Notes: a model not told the origin generated them from the letters alone. DNA of 64,000 bases from Epinephelus fuscoguttatus (GCF_011397635.1 NC_064765.1:2788501-2852500), one strand, 5' to 3'. Shown: positions 1 to 29,931, counted from the first letter of the stretch. Program-made: numbers and translations.

Positions 1-15435
<15,435 letters not shown>

Positions 15436-15815
15436 CTTGGCTCTGGTTGGTGGACGAGCTCCAGCAGAAGAAAGTGTTTCCCAGGCTGAGCGAGGCTGCA
15501 GTGGCCGACTCTCAGCAGAATCTCCACCTGATAAAGAACGCCGCTCGGCTCTTGCTGGCTAACGCAAGGGAAGGGCTTGTGTCCTTTGAACTCGGCTGTG
15601 GATCGCCCACAGTGACGTGGGAGGCTCACAGTGATTACTATCACACAGACTCACCTCCAGTGTGACCACCCGGCAGTGCGAGAAGCACAGCTCCACCTAA
15701 AGACAATTACCTGTCTCAGCACCGGAACTGATGACCTTTGATCGGAGTGTGCGAGGCTATATAGGCCCGGACGTACTATTTATGCTGCCTGTTTGGAGGT
15801 GACATGAGTGAGTCA
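15436..15815 (-). promoter_or_regulatory. ezr: putative ezrin promoter and 5' UTR
   Basis: Upstream of the ezrin ATG, on the minus strand, a TATA-like box (TATATAG) lies at about 15757-15764. A consensus AP-1 site (TGAGTCA) sits at 15809-15815, about 45 bases further upstream. A TSS near 15730 would follow. A strong donor-like GTGAGT on the minus strand at about 15650-15655 suggests that the 5' UTR may itself be spliced. AP-1 control of ezrin is known in mammals; use of these sites here is inference. Confidence 0.4.
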
Positions 15816-18551
15816 TGAGCTGTCATAAACAGAGCACATCAAGATAACATCTCCACGAAGCTTGTGGAAAAACTCAAGTGAAACAAACTCTTAAGAAGTT
15901 TTACAGACTTTAATAATAATTGAACAAAAACAAAATCAGGTAGAAAGAAAATGGACTGATTCTGATCATGTAAACATTCACAGAGCTGCAGGTTCAGTAG
16001 TTTTTAATCAAATACTCTAAAAATCAGTGCATTTAACGACAACATTTTATACTAAAATCTAGAGATATAGCAACTAATGGAATAGTTAATAGACAGAAAA
16101 TTAATCTGCAACAATTCTGATAATAATTCATCATTTATCAAGCAACATATCCAAGTATTTTTTGGCTTCAGCTTCTCTGGCAAGGGACTTTTTGTTTTTT
16201 ATTTTGGCTTGGGGAGGGGCATGCAACTTTAAATGGCTGTATTTTGTATTTATGGGTTTGGGGGGGCATGTTTTCTTAAAAAACAAAATCACCAAAATTA
16301 CACCATTTATCACAGCCAGAAACTGTAAAAACCGAAATTATTGTTGGATCTTTAAATTTCCAATGGTCCTTGGACACATCACCTACGACCAACATTTCCA
16401 TCAGAAAAAAAAATACATTACATACATTATCTGAGCTTAAAATAGTGTTAGTTAATCAATATCTCTTAAGTCTACTCATTTAAAATTTGCCCAAAAATTA
16501 ACCATTTGCATGACAGGTGTGAAAAACTGAGACTTTTTTTTAACTGCAGGATTTCATCTTCAGCTTTTAAATTTCAAACATCAAAGGTTAAGTTCTAAAA
16601 ATCCAATAACTAATTTATGGTGGAGGGAGAGTCATGGATTTTCTGTCAGTCACTCAGGGAGGCTAAAAAAAGTCACTGCAACCTCCTCCTCCTCTAATAA
16701 ATAAAGGACAGTCCCTAAACCAATGTTAATTTAATATTTGGGGGTTTGGATAAAGTATGTGAAGGCATTACCGTGAGGTCTGGGAGTCAGAGCTGGGCAT
16801 TTTTCACTACCTTTGCAAATAAACTAAACAATTAAAAAAATCCTTCCTTGTTATCAGTGATAACAATGATTGCTAGTGACAGCCATATTAAAATCTGATG
16901 TTTTCTTAGTTTATCTCATCTGGTCTATCAGCTCACTCCCTCTGTCTAAATACATAGATAATGTTTAATCTAGAGCCGCCCCTTCAAAGTCTGAGATGCA
17001 ACTCATCAGTTGGAAACCACTCAGTCGACTGAGATTGCTTCAAGTCAAGCCTGCAGGTTTTTTTTGTGGCCTTTTTTTGGCTAGTCAGTGTGCTGTGCAG
17101 TGAACTTCTAGGGATATTTTGGCCCATGGTTTTGCAGCACAGGGAGCACTCTTGACTTCACGATACTCTTTGGTACAGACAGTTGTGAACAAGATGCAGC
17201 AGCACAGAGGGAGAGACTCTGCACCATAAGGCACTGAGATAACATTATCTTCTCTCTTCTGCTTGGAAGTGGTGAATTTACAGCTCACTGTTACTTAATA
17301 TGACAAAGTCTCTGGCTTTTGTTTGATTCAAGTGACACAAAAAATCATATTGCACATTTCCGATCCATCATTAGCACCGTTAGCTTGTTTACTGTATTAC
17401 ATGAATGCTGCTGCCATACTGTGCTGCCTGCTGAGTCCTGTTAAAACTTTAAACTTCACAGGGGAAAAAAAACTCATATGAAACAGCTGATTTTTTTTTT
17501 TTGACTGCCATAACTCTGAATCCATTACACGCGTAGTTTAATTTGGCCATTAGATGTCTTTCTGTGAAGCCAATAAAATGTTTCTGTGCGTTCATTTGTT
17601 CTAATTGCTCTGACACAGGTAGAAGATGATCACTGTGACCACACATATAATTTAAGTCCCCCTCATTTAAAAATGTGTTTTACTTATTTTTATTTTTGAA
17701 GTTTGAGCTTCACTGTGCAGAATAACACATATTCAGTTTGACACTAAAAAGATGTTTTCTCATTCCTCCCCTGAACCTTTAGGTGAAAAAAATCTGTCTT
17801 CCAAACAGTATTTTTTTTTTGTATTTCTTAGAAAGTGTCTGGGTGGGATCTTTAAAACTCAGCATCATTTTCCTCCCAAATGTTTATCAGACAGCCTTAT
17901 TTTAATCATGACTACATGTGCTATGATATACAGGTACTGATGATAACCAAGATATTTTAAAAGGAATGATTGACATCCTGTTAATAACACACGTGAAAAT
18001 ATCGTGTAAATAACCAGCACCTCTTAAATCATTTCTATTTCTTTCAACGCCATAGGGTTGCCTTGTTTTTTGTGCAGCTATGTATAGAGGTGGAGAGAGT
18101 CTTTAACATCTCATCTTCATTTACCAATCAAAACAGAATAAAGATGAATTTGACTGATAGCATTATTATTTCATTTTTTATAGGTACAATGATAATATTG
18201 TTATCATGAACTTTTACGGCCATTATAATCGTGGTGAAAATCTGATATTGTACCATCACTAATTTTCATGAAATGTATTTTTAAAAAAAACATACCATAC
18301 GTGTTGAAAAGATTTCAAAGTAATTGTGCAGCTAAAGCTCTCAACAGATCATGTAAACCTTCAGTTCAGGTAATGAATATGAATAAAAAGTTTCTATTGT
18401 GTATTTTCTTCTTCTCTTGTACATGTATTGCACCCTGGCATATTCAGCTCTGATTCTCACAAGAGAAAATATTCAAAAGACAAAAAACAAAAAAACTCTT
18501 TCATAACAAGACTTTTCCACCACTATATTTAACAAAGAGGTAAAATGAGAT
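15816..18551. other. spacer between the ezrin promoter and the nenf 3' end
   Basis: Both genes are on the minus strand, so this spacer should hold the nenf 3' UTR on its right. One copy of a dispersed repeat lies at about 16260-16610. The rest is AT-rich with homopolymer runs; I see no coding exon or RNA gene. Confidence 0.5.
16260..16610 (+). repeat. dispersed repeat, copy A
   Basis: Blocks such as ACTGTAAAAACCGAAATTAT, TTCCATCAGAAAAAAAAATA and AACATCAAAGGTTAAG recur in the same order, in inverted orientation, at about 24585-24925. The family is unidentified. Confidence 0.55.
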
Positions 18552-20955
<2,404 letters not shown>

Positions 20956-21054
20956 GGTAGGACCGTTGTTTGGACGGGTTTGATACGGAAACTGTGTCAT
21001 CCACTTCCCTGTCGCTGCTCTGTGGAGCTGGTGCTGCATTCATTGCCGTCGGAA

Positions 21055-21075
21055 ATGTTAGCGATACGTCACGGT
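21055..21075. promoter_or_regulatory. CRE-like site just upstream of nenf
   Basis: TACGTCAC at 21065-21072 matches a CREB/ATF half-palindrome about 110 bases upstream of the nenf ATG. It lies in the stretch where a proximal promoter is expected. Motif only; activity is inferred. Confidence 0.3.
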
Positions 21076-21159
21076 CGGGCAGTTTATACCAGTTTTTGAA
21101 AATTACAATCAATCTCGTGAAAACATAAGGTCTCCCCTCATCTTTCAACCACTGAAACC

Positions 21160-21300
21160 ATGTAATACGCTTAAAAGCTTAAAAGAAAGTAAAAGTAAGT
21201 AGTGGAAGTAAAAGAGGTAATACCACTGTGATAAAATACTCACAAATTTAAATAAAAGTGAGTAAAAGTACTCATTATGCAAAATATCACAAGAGTTCGT
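21160..21300. repeat. AGTAAAAGT-type dispersed repeat upstream of nenf
   Basis: Repeated AAGTAAAAGTAAG motifs and AAAAGTACTCATTATGCAAA are typical of a dispersed fish repeat. Weaker relatives occur near 29.74-29.83 and 58.80-58.93 kb. Confidence 0.4.
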
Positions 21301-22121
21301 GATGCACTACTGTGTGTCAGAATCAGAAAATACTTACTTGATCCCCCATGTAAAATTGTGACTTGTTACAGTCACTCTGATGAAAAGAATTGTTTATTAT
21401 AAGTACGTGTAAACCTCCCTAATTTTGCAGTAAGTAAAGGCAGATCTAATTTGAATTACTTTTTATTCTGCTGGGTGGCTAAATGTTTAAGAAGACAGCA
21501 TTTAATATAATCTCAGTCTAAAACAAAACAAAAAAAGTCTCAATCTAAAACATAAGTAGAAAGTTGTGTTGTAAATTAACGTTAAATTCAATTTAAGTGG
21601 ATTAAAAATCTGACAGTGGCCTCCAGAATGTGGAGTTGAAGTTTTAAGTAGTCTCAAAATTGGAAACACTCCAGTAAAGTAACGTTACAAGCACATCAAA
21701 GTACAGTGATTATTAAGTTAGCATTAATGCTAAAGTTATCTTTAATAATGGCTACTTTCTAATCCACCAGTGAATTTTGTCAAAAGATTGATTTCTAATC
21801 TGAAAAATATTTGCTTCACTTTTAAACAAAGTTTGACATTTTTCAAATTATGTTTTTTGGCTCTCTTGTAGATAGTTACTTGCTAGCTAGCTAATGTTAG
21901 CATTATATGTTAGCATTATATAGCCTAGCTAGCGGCAAACATTACATGAGAACATTTATACCACTCACCTTCGCACAGTGACGTTAGTTAGTTTGTCTTA
22001 AAACATGGAGGCTTGTATGTTAGTAACAAAAAATATCCACCTACCAGCACCTCTAAAGTTCACTTCTTAATGTGTTTTATGGTTACATTAATTTAATCTG
22101 TATAAAAACCGAAGCATTAAT

Positions 22122-22257
22122 ATGACAAGCCACCATTTTGGGTCGAGGGGGCAGTTGCTAGGCAACCAGTGGAGACTCCGGGGATGTTACTATGGTTACT
22201 CCCGCCCGGAAGTGGTCCGTCCAGCAGGTGACCCTCAGTAAAATGGCGGTTTGTCAT
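22122..22257. promoter_or_regulatory. symmetric promoter-like island with X-box, ETS and YY1-like motifs
   Basis: An 18-base imperfect inverted repeat (ATGACAAGCCACCATTTT at 22122-22139 against AAAATGGCGGTTTGTCAT at 22240-22257) brackets about 100 bases. Inside are an almost palindromic RFX X-box (GTTGCTAGGCAAC, 22154-22166) and an ETS site (CCGGAAGTG, 22206-22214). The AAAATGGCGG arms resemble YY1 initiator elements facing outward on both strands. It lies between nenf (ATG 20955) and pacc1 (ATG 23580) but is more than 1.1 kb from either start. It may be a distal bidirectional promoter, an enhancer, or a transposon whose terminal repeats resemble YY1 sites. Confidence 0.4.
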
Positions 22258-22860
22258 GCAAAAAGTTTCAGATTCATGTGCTGAGTTTGATTTATTTACA
22301 AAGCAGTTCTTGGAAAACCACCTGAGTATCTCACGTATTTTAAACTACACAAGATGTTCACACTGCTGCAGGTCCCAAGATTATTAAAGAGAAAATCATC
22401 ATGTTAATACTGAGACCTCTTAAATACTTTACACCACACATGGAATTATCAGCTGAAGCTTGTAAAATTAGATAAACTAATTCCGTTAAGTTAAGTTAAA
22501 TTTAGTTTATAACTTACAAAACACAAATGCACTGGTAGATTATTATTATTAATATCATTATTAATATAAATATTAATATAGATGGGATAGGCTCCAGTCC
22601 CCCTGTGACCCCTAACAGGATAAGTAGTTATGGAAAATGAATGAATGTATAGTATAGTATAGTAATCTTCCAGTGCATTGGCCTATAGATCGGTGCGCCA
22701 CACCCCTGATGCGTTTACTTTTAACTGCTTTTATAATACTGCTGTCAGGGACACTGAGTTTAATAAAAGCCTTATTTGGTATTTTGACCCACACTGACTG
22801 ATGGCTTTGTCATTAAAGTTCACCTCTAGTTATATGAAATTTAAGTTGGGTTTAACATAT

Positions 22861-22876
22861 ATGTATGTATGTATGT

Positions 22877-22921
<45 letters not shown>
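22861..22921. repeat. GTAT/GATA tetranucleotide microsatellite
   Basis: About four GTAT units run into about eleven GATA units. A likely polymorphic length marker upstream of pacc1. Confidence 0.95.
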
Positions 22922-23579
22922 ATGGTTTTTAATGCTTTATGTAGGCCTAAAGCAATGTGAACTGCATGTGTGTGAAATGGTCTATATGAATAATAACATC
23001 AATAACATTAGTCTAATATGAAAAGTTAAATGGGCTTTTAGGTGAATGTGGAAACTGAATGGCAAAAATACCTCTGACTCCTGTAGTCAGCTGTAATGAA
23101 CTCATCACTCAACAGGTGTGTTACCTGGTTTAAAGTTCCTTAAAGAAGTTTAACTGAAAACTTCATGGAGAACATTAAAGAGGAAGGATTTACGTCCACT
23201 TCACTTTTTAGATCTTTTTGCAACGTAGACATTTACGAGGTGCACTTTAAGGCAGCACTAGGTATTACCCTAAGGGGAGGAGGAAGGGAGCAAAGAAACG
23301 TCAAGGACACACGGTTTACTATTGGAGCACGAACAGTAGGTGGCTCATTATCATGGGGTGGGCCTCTAACGTCGACAAACACCCATGGGAGTGTGTGTGT
23401 GGTGTGTGTCTCCCTGTAGAGCGGTAAACCACCGGGACCTCAGCACAGGAGGGACTTTATATATCCTTTAAAATGAACCTGATACTTAATAAAACTAGTT
23501 TTCAGACTTGAGACAAATAGTCCGTCGGGTCCTTTGAGGAGCAGAGACAGCTGTGTGGAGGTGAAGGAAGTGCAGAGGA

Positions 23580-25107
23580 ATGCTCGGGAAAGAAAAGTCC
23601 CGGTCTTACGAAGAGGTAGGACAACTTCCGGTCTGTTAACTGCCTGTGTGTGTGTGTGTGTCTGTGATGTTTGTTTAATAATCTGAGGACAACAGGTTTG
23701 TTCTCTGTAACTTGCTCCCGACATGAAGGGACACAGACTGCAGCTCCCTGCCATCATGTGACTGCACAGCTCAGGCTGCTGTTTCCCACAGTGTGAATCT
23801 CGCTGACTCTTTGTTTTCTGAGTGTCTGCTCATTTACTGGAGGTGACCCCCTCCTCTCTCAACGGCCACAGGATGTCTGCTACAATACATATGTGAATTA
23901 AAATGTCAGCAGGTGTTCAAGCATAACTTTAAGTCACTGTAGGAGCTCTGCCATTATGGAGGATCATTGCTGTGATGTAGATAAGTTATGTAATGTATTT
24001 TAAAACACTGTAATTGACACTTTATAAGCCAGAGAGTTTTACTACACTCAGTGGTGGAGGATGTTAGTAAGCTGACTCAGCTCTTTTACTAAAGCACTGA
24101 AGGGACTGTTCCTACATTATCAGAGGAGGACATGGCTGGGGTGGAACTGCATTTATGCTGACCAGAGGTGTTAAAATAGACAGTGCAGCAGTGCAGTTGC
24201 ACTGAGGCCCGTGGCGTGGAGCGGCCCCTAGAGAGAGCGGGCCCTTGCAAGTGATTCAGATTGCCAACTTGAAAATATACCTGTGTTTAAAGTAATGATA
24301 AAAAAGAATTTTATTAATTTAAAATGGTGCCATTTGCTATATATGTCCTGAAAATAAAGTCAAACCCATATGTGCCATTGTTTTATTTATTTATTTATTT
24401 TTTTAAATCCAGTAGCTAAGATAAAAATATGATTTTTCTCCATGAGCTATAAATGTATAAATAACTATAAAACCTATTCAATTAAATGATTAATTTCCTT
24501 CAATATTTTTGTCAGATATGCAGCAATACATGCACAATATAAATAAAATAAATATGATATATACCATAAATTAAATAAGATTTTAAAAACTTACCCTTTG
24601 ATGTCTGAAAGTAAAAAATCCTGGAGCTGAAAAAAGTCTCCGTTTTTCACTCTTATCATACAAACAGTTAATTTTTGTTCAAATTTAAAGTGAGAAATTT
24701 TAAGTGATTTTGATGACATGTCACTATTTTAAGATCAGATTTGGAAATGTATTTTTTTTCTGATGGAAGTCTCACACGTTGTATCCGAGGATCGTTGCTA
24801 ATTTGACAATCCAACAATAATTTCTGTTTTTACAGTTTGAAAACATGAATCTAAGGCAAACAGTTAAATGGTGTCTGGTGAATTTTGGGCTTTTTCTGGT
24901 TTAAAAAACATGATCTTTCTCTTTATCAAAACATAGGACTAGTGGTAATTTATTTTGGTCCTTGTTAACAATTGTCCAAGAGGAATGCATGTAATAAAGA
25001 ATAAATAACATCAAGGCATTTACTTACACATTTATTTAATGAAAAAAAACAAAGGAAAACAAAACAGATAGACCGAAAAAAGTGTAGACTGAAGCCTCAG
25101 CTTATTT

Positions 25108-25138
<31 letters not shown>

Positions 25139-28100
25139 AAGAAGACATATTTATTATTATTACTATTATATAAGTGTTGTTTCCATCAGTCATACAGACA
25201 CAAAAACATTGGAAAATAGGGTCCAGGTTAGAAAATACTGAAGTTACCCTTTAATGTCTTTTTCTTGACCTCACAGTTCAAGGATGATGATGATGATGAA
25301 GGTTACACACCGCCTGCAGGCTTCTTTGACGATGCCATTGAAGGCATGGAGCCCGAGGAGCCGAACGGCATCATCTCACAAGGTAATGAGCACAGCGTGA
25401 TCTTAAACATCTCAGTATCACGACTTCATACACTTTTAATCTGCTGCTGTATTGAGCTGCAGAATTTTAGTGTCCAACTGCTGAATATAATTTAGTTATT
25501 ACACTTTAATTAAGTAATTTGACCCCATTAAAGAAACGTCCTGAGCCTTGACAGTGAGTTTGCACAATGTGATTGCAGAGGACGACCTCATCTCCAACGG
25601 TCCAGCGAGGAGGTTCAGTAAAACCTGCCTCAAGAATTTCTTCACGGTGGTGCTCATCTTCATCTACCTGCTGCTGACCGGGGTGGCGGTGTTCCTGGCC
25701 TACCAGACCATCTCAGACTTTTTGGAGAAACTCAACCACCCTGTGACGTCAGTGACGTACAAAGAGGTTGACTCGTTTTCACACCCAGGTTTGTTTAAAA
25801 AATGCACAGTCATTTGGGATCAGGACAGGAACAGTAGTGAAGAAGAGAAGTGGAAAAATGTTCTGATGTTTTACACAAGTAAACGTAGTACCAACAATAC
25901 GATGTAAAAAAAACTCCATGGTAAGGAAAGTTCCTGCATTTAAAGTTTAGGTAAATATGTGGAAATATTAACATGAAAATCATCTTACAGCGTAAGGCTA
26001 ATGTCAGCGTCTTATGCAGCTTTTTTTATTTAAAGCCGCTACAAGGAACTTTTAACTGGATATGCAAAAGTCTCTTGTTTCTGCTGATGTCTGTGCGTGA
26101 CCTACAACAACAGATGAGACCATCGGTGTGAAGATAAGCTATTTCTATGTAGTGTATATCCATACCTTTAGGAAACTGTCTCCGGGTCCGCCCCAGGTCG
26201 CTTCCAGGACGAAACGATTTACGGCACTCAGACAGCACACGTCATCTTACCTAGCTGCTTACATTTATAGTGACGCTAATAAATAGTCGCTATTCCTCCT
26301 CCTCAACCCGACATCACCTCATCTGGGCCGACGACAGGTACTAGCCAGGCGTCGACAGGGTCCAGCGAGTGCCGAGAAATAAAGAGGCGAGGCACCGCTC
26401 CATACTCTGTCCAAGAAGCCGTGGAAGTGCTCGCCAAACAGGCCTTCAGCCTTACCAGCCGACCGCTGCGTTTACCCCGGCGGCGGTGGCGCTTACGCCG
26501 GAGAGGTGGAGCTGGGGCGCGGCAGAGTTGAGCTGGGATCTCCGATAGGAGCGGGGGCAAAGTTTTCCCGTCTTGTTGTTTCATTCATCCCCAAAACAAA
26601 CACATACGTGAGCCAGGTAAGCGTCTTTACGACAATATGCGCTAGCTCATGGGAAATGTAGGCTTCATTCCGGCAAAACACTACCGCTTTTGTCCACAGA
26701 GTCTCCAAAATCAACTCATAATGAAAGTTCCTTGTAGGGGCTTTAAAGGTTAAAGCCCCACTGATTATCACACACCAGAGTGTGTGAAATTTGTTCTCCG
26801 TGTTTGACTCATCCCCTGAGGGAGTGGTGAGCAGCAACAGTGCCGCGCTTGGGAATCATTTGGTGATCTTATTTAACTTTTATTTCACCAGAAAAACCTC
26901 TTGACATTAAGAATCTCTTTTTCAAGAGTGTCCTGGCAACATAAAGTTACACACAGACAACATAGAAGAAAAATACAAAATCAAAAAATAATGTATGCAA
27001 CTCCATCACAAACAATCCATCCATCCATTTTCATCCACTTATCTAAAGTGGTTGCACATAACAGACAGCCAACAGCATGCTGCTGTATTTAAATCTTATC
27101 ACATGATGATTCATTATTCACTGGGTTTCCTTCTTATAATCTTTGTGCAGGTATCGCTCTGTACCCCGGCAAAGCTCGGCTGTTGAGCTGCAGACATCAC
27201 TACCACGACTACATCCCGCCTTTGGTAGACCCAGGCAAGCCTCAGAAAGGAGACTGTGTGATTAAAGACGTGACGTACTTCGGACCATTTTCCAATCTAA
27301 CTGAGGTCAGCCAGAAAAACGTGTAACGTATCTGTTGTTTGCAGAAACGTACATTGCTAGCATTTTCTCTGGTCATTGGGTTGCTAACACACAAGCCATG
27401 CACCACAGAGCTGTGAGACACAACATAGATCTGGAACTCTGTGAAAGTGAGCTGCTTTGATAGAGAAATATTAAACTAATTCTGAATTTGTTCTCACAGA
27501 GAAGAGCTGTGGTGGTGCGCGGCCCGTCTGACGTCAGGAACAAGGAGCTGATCTTCATGCAGTTCAGTCACAATGAGACAGAGGAGGACTTCAGCGCCAT
27601 CACTTACATGCTGTTTGCCAAGTTCAGTGACTTGACTGAGAGGTAACTGCAAACAGACATGTTTAGATCCTGTGACTGGTGTGATTGATGAACATCAGTT
27701 AAATAAACCATGTGACTGACGGCTTATCTGCTCATGAAACAAAGAGTGATTGATCCAGTCTGACAGTAACATGTGTTTTCTGGCTCTGTAGTGCAAATCA
27801 ATCAGACTTCATGAGGGAATGTGAGAGGAACTACTCCACGTGGACTTTCTCTGGAGGATTCAGGACCTGGGTCAAGATGTCTTTAGTGAGGACGTCTGGC
27901 AAAAGCGATGAATCTGTCGAGTTTCGGCAAGAGGTATTTATCTACGAACTATATAGCTACACATACGTACATACTTGATGATTTTAGGAGTGGTATTTTA
28001 ATCGTATATGTTCGATCCTCCAGTCTGCTGTGGTGAAATTCAACGACAAAAGGCCTGAGCCAGAACAAACCAATCAGCTCTTCTTTGCCGTCTTTGAATG

Positions 28101-28368
28101 GCGAGATCCTTTTATGCAGGAAATCAAAGTGGTGAGTTCCCCCGCACGTTTCATCCTCTGTCCACATCAGTGTATCAGCTTCTAACACGGCTTTCTCTCC
28201 AAACAGATCGTGACTGCAAATCCCTGGAACTCTGTCGCCATTCTCTGCGGCGTCTTCATGGCTCTGTTCAAGGCTGCTAACTTTGCCAAGCTCACGATTC
28301 AGTGGATTATCAGGATGCGTAAGAGACATCTGAGGAATAAAGCTCGGGAACTGAACCAAGTCAGCTGA
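23580..28368 (+). CDS. pacc1: proton-activated chloride channel PACC1 / TMEM206
   Basis: PACC1 is a trimeric acid-gated chloride channel (PAC/ASOR) of plasma and endosomal membranes. Exons: 23580-23615, 25277-25382, 25579-25788, 27151-27305, 27500-27642, 27792-27933, 28024-28131, 28207-28368 (stop TGA 28366-28368). They total 1062 bases, 353 residues (human 350), with all phases joining. The N-terminal cytosolic segment starts MLGKEKSRSYEE and includes an Asp-rich stretch from exon 2. TM1 is about LKNFFTVVLIFIYLLLTGVA. The following segment keeps His, Glu and Asp of HPVTSVTYKEVD at the same spacing as human acid-sensing H98, E107 and D109. The extracellular domain has Asn-glycosylation sequons (NLT, NET, NQS, NYS) and cysteines. 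TM2 keeps the Lys of LFKAA that sets anion selectivity in human. The C-terminus is a short basic tail. Exon 1 is short and separated by a 1.7-kb intron. Confidence 0.96.
24162..24244 (+). mobile_element. terminal fragment of a repeat, left of pacc1 exons 2-8
   Basis: CCAGAGGTGTTAAAATAGAC AGTGCAG and the following TTGCACTGAGGCCC are the inverse of the sequence ending at 29931. It is a truncated or terminal copy; the family is unknown. Confidence 0.5.
24585..24925 (-). repeat. dispersed repeat, copy B (pacc1 intron 1)
   Basis: This is the inverse-orientation copy of the 16.26-16.61 kb repeat. On the minus strand it reads AAACTGTAAAAACAGAAATT, then CTTCCATCAGAAAAAAAATA, then CAGACATCAAAGGGTAAG. 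Confidence 0.55.
25110..25144. repeat. GAA trinucleotide microsatellite
   Basis: About eleven uninterrupted GAA units lie in pacc1 intron 1, 130 bases before exon 2. Confidence 0.95.
26029..26747. mobile_element. inverted-repeat DNA element in pacc1 intron 3
   Basis: The left end TTTAAAGCCGCTACAAGGAA and the inverse of the right end (TTTAAAGCCCCTACAAGGAA) match for about 24 bases. The interior is unusually G+C- and CpG-rich for an intron here. It holds an Arg-rich minus-strand frame (LRRKRHRRRGKRSGRLVRLK) resembling debris of a transposon protein. No catalytic domain is visible. Confidence 0.55.
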
Positions 28369-29060
28369 AAAGCACTGACGTCACAGTCGGACAAAATCCA
28401 AATTATCCAAGTGAGTTTTATTTTTACACAGTTGTGTTTTTTTTTAGGTCACTACTCGCATCATTCTGTAATCACTGGCGAGGATTATCAACACTATGAA
28501 ATGTTTATAGAGATACTGTGATGTGTTGAGCAAGATTAACCATTTCCTAAAAATGGCCAGTTCATCAAGAATTGTTAGTTGTTGGATTTCAGAATGAGAG
28601 GTATTTGATAAATGTTTTGTACACGTGTAAAAGAGCTTGTTGCTGGAAGCTGAAATGCTCAACAGGTCGTTTCAGGTATCAAACTGAAAAAATGTGAATT
28701 TTGGTCGAAACATTGCTGGATTTTATGATCTTATTCTTAAGGGAATATTGTATTTTATGTTTGTGTCTGACTTTTTTTCAAGAAAATATCACCCTTATGT
28801 CACGGAGCACAATGATTATATTTGATGACTCTAAAGGGATTATTTTTCCTCCATCATAGTGATCTGCTGTTTTATTTCTGTCCTGGCTGAACTTTGCCTT
28901 TGTGTCATGTCGTTTTGATTTGAACATAATGTAGAAATGTATCCACGTGTTCACTGTTCAAATTTACTTGAATTAATGTCTCAAGTGTGTCATTGTTCTG
29001 TGTGGCATCTCAAATGCTGTGTTGTTGGAAATTCTGAAAAATAAAAATATATTTTTATTC
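28369..29060 (+). other. pacc1: pacc1 3' UTR with polyadenylation signal
   Basis: AT-rich sequence without coding potential follows the stop. AATAAA at 29039-29044 is the first good polyadenylation signal, so cleavage near 29060 is likely. Confidence 0.65.
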
Positions 29061-29257
29061 CTAAATTTTACAGTTTGTGGTGAAGAGTATGTCATTTACT
29101 CACGTTCTGTCTGAAGTTGCCTTAATTTACAAAGCATAGATAAAAAATGTAGAATCAACTTTGTTAACTGAGGTTTAACAGCTTTGTTTTTATCATCATT
29201 ATCTTATTCTGTTATCCAACACATGACTAACATGCAGCCAGGGAAATAGACATGAGT

Positions 29258-29715
29258 TGAATTTATGCTGCGGTGGAAAGTGACACAGTCTGCGACACCA
29301 GGGGTCAGCACACCCGGGTCCTTGCCCCTGCCTGCCGCCCAGCACACAGTCCATCAGGGCCCTGATGCCAGTCCCTGCAGGTGGTGGGCCCACAGGGTGG
29401 CGGCTCCATGTTATTCATCCAGACTGAGCCCAACTGAGCCCGATGGCCCAGGCCCAGCCACCAGACTCTTGCTGAAGAGCTCCCCTTCCAGGTCTGGCTC
29501 GAGGGGCCCCGGTGTCCCCATACTGGGCGATGTCGCTGTCCCTGAATGTGCCGTTTCATTGTGGTCCTCTTGAGCGGCGCTTAGTCTGGCCCCTCCCTGG
29601 GACCACTTCGCCTTGGTAGACCCTACCAGGAGCTGTTAACCCCGGACAACACAGCTCACAGGATCACGGAGACACACAAACCTCTCCACCATGTTAAGGT
29701 GGCGATGCTCGGAGG
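29258..29715 (-). mobile_element. LINE 5' region fragment downstream of pacc1
   Basis: On the minus strand this G+C-rich block has the layout of a fish LINE 5' leader: TGTTGTCCGGGGTTAACAGC, CTGGTAGGGTCTACCAAGG, GGGGCCAGACTAAGCG. The endonuclease and reverse transcriptase are absent. Recognition is from memory of the repeat; the family name is uncertain. Confidence 0.5.
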
Positions 29716-29863
29716 GGAAGTAACCACCAGTAAGTACTTTTACTCTAAGTTCTAGTACAGTTTTGTCATATTTGTTCTTTACCATTTCCATTTTTATGAC
29801 ACTTTTTACTCCATTACGTTTATTTTACAACAGTAGCCCATCCTCCACCCAGCACACAGTGGG

Positions 29864-29931
29864 AGGGCCCACTCTCTTTATGGGCCCCAGTGCAACCGCC
29901 CTGCCTGCACTGTCTATATTAACGCCCCTGG
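29864..29931 (-). mobile_element. terminal fragment of a repeat, right of pacc1
   Basis: GGGCCCCAGTGCAACC and TGCACTGTCTATATTAACGC before CCCTGG are the inverse of the fragment at 24162-24244. Confidence 0.5.

Larger units (their letters stand above)
20956..23579. other. divergent nenf/pacc1 intergenic region
   Basis: The region holds the nenf promoter side (CRE near 21068), AGTAAAAGT repeats, the symmetric X-box island at 22122-22257, a tetranucleotide microsatellite, and the presumed pacc1 promoter side (inverted CCAAT, ATTGG, near 23320). No additional coding exon was recognised. Confidence 0.5.

Noticed and set aside
15447-15665. 72-codon plus-strand ORF with a LINE-like phrase (LIKNAARLLLANA)
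   Set aside because: It is antisense to the ezrin 5' UTR and first exon, with no flanking retroelement sequence; the resemblance is too short.
26303-26584. Arg-rich 93-codon ORF as a host gene
   Set aside because: It lies wholly inside an inverted-repeat element in a pacc1 intron and has no splice or promoter context; it is best read as transposon debris.
27949-28359. 136-codon antisense ORF
   Set aside because: It is a shadow of pacc1 exons 7-8 on the other strand and crosses their introns.
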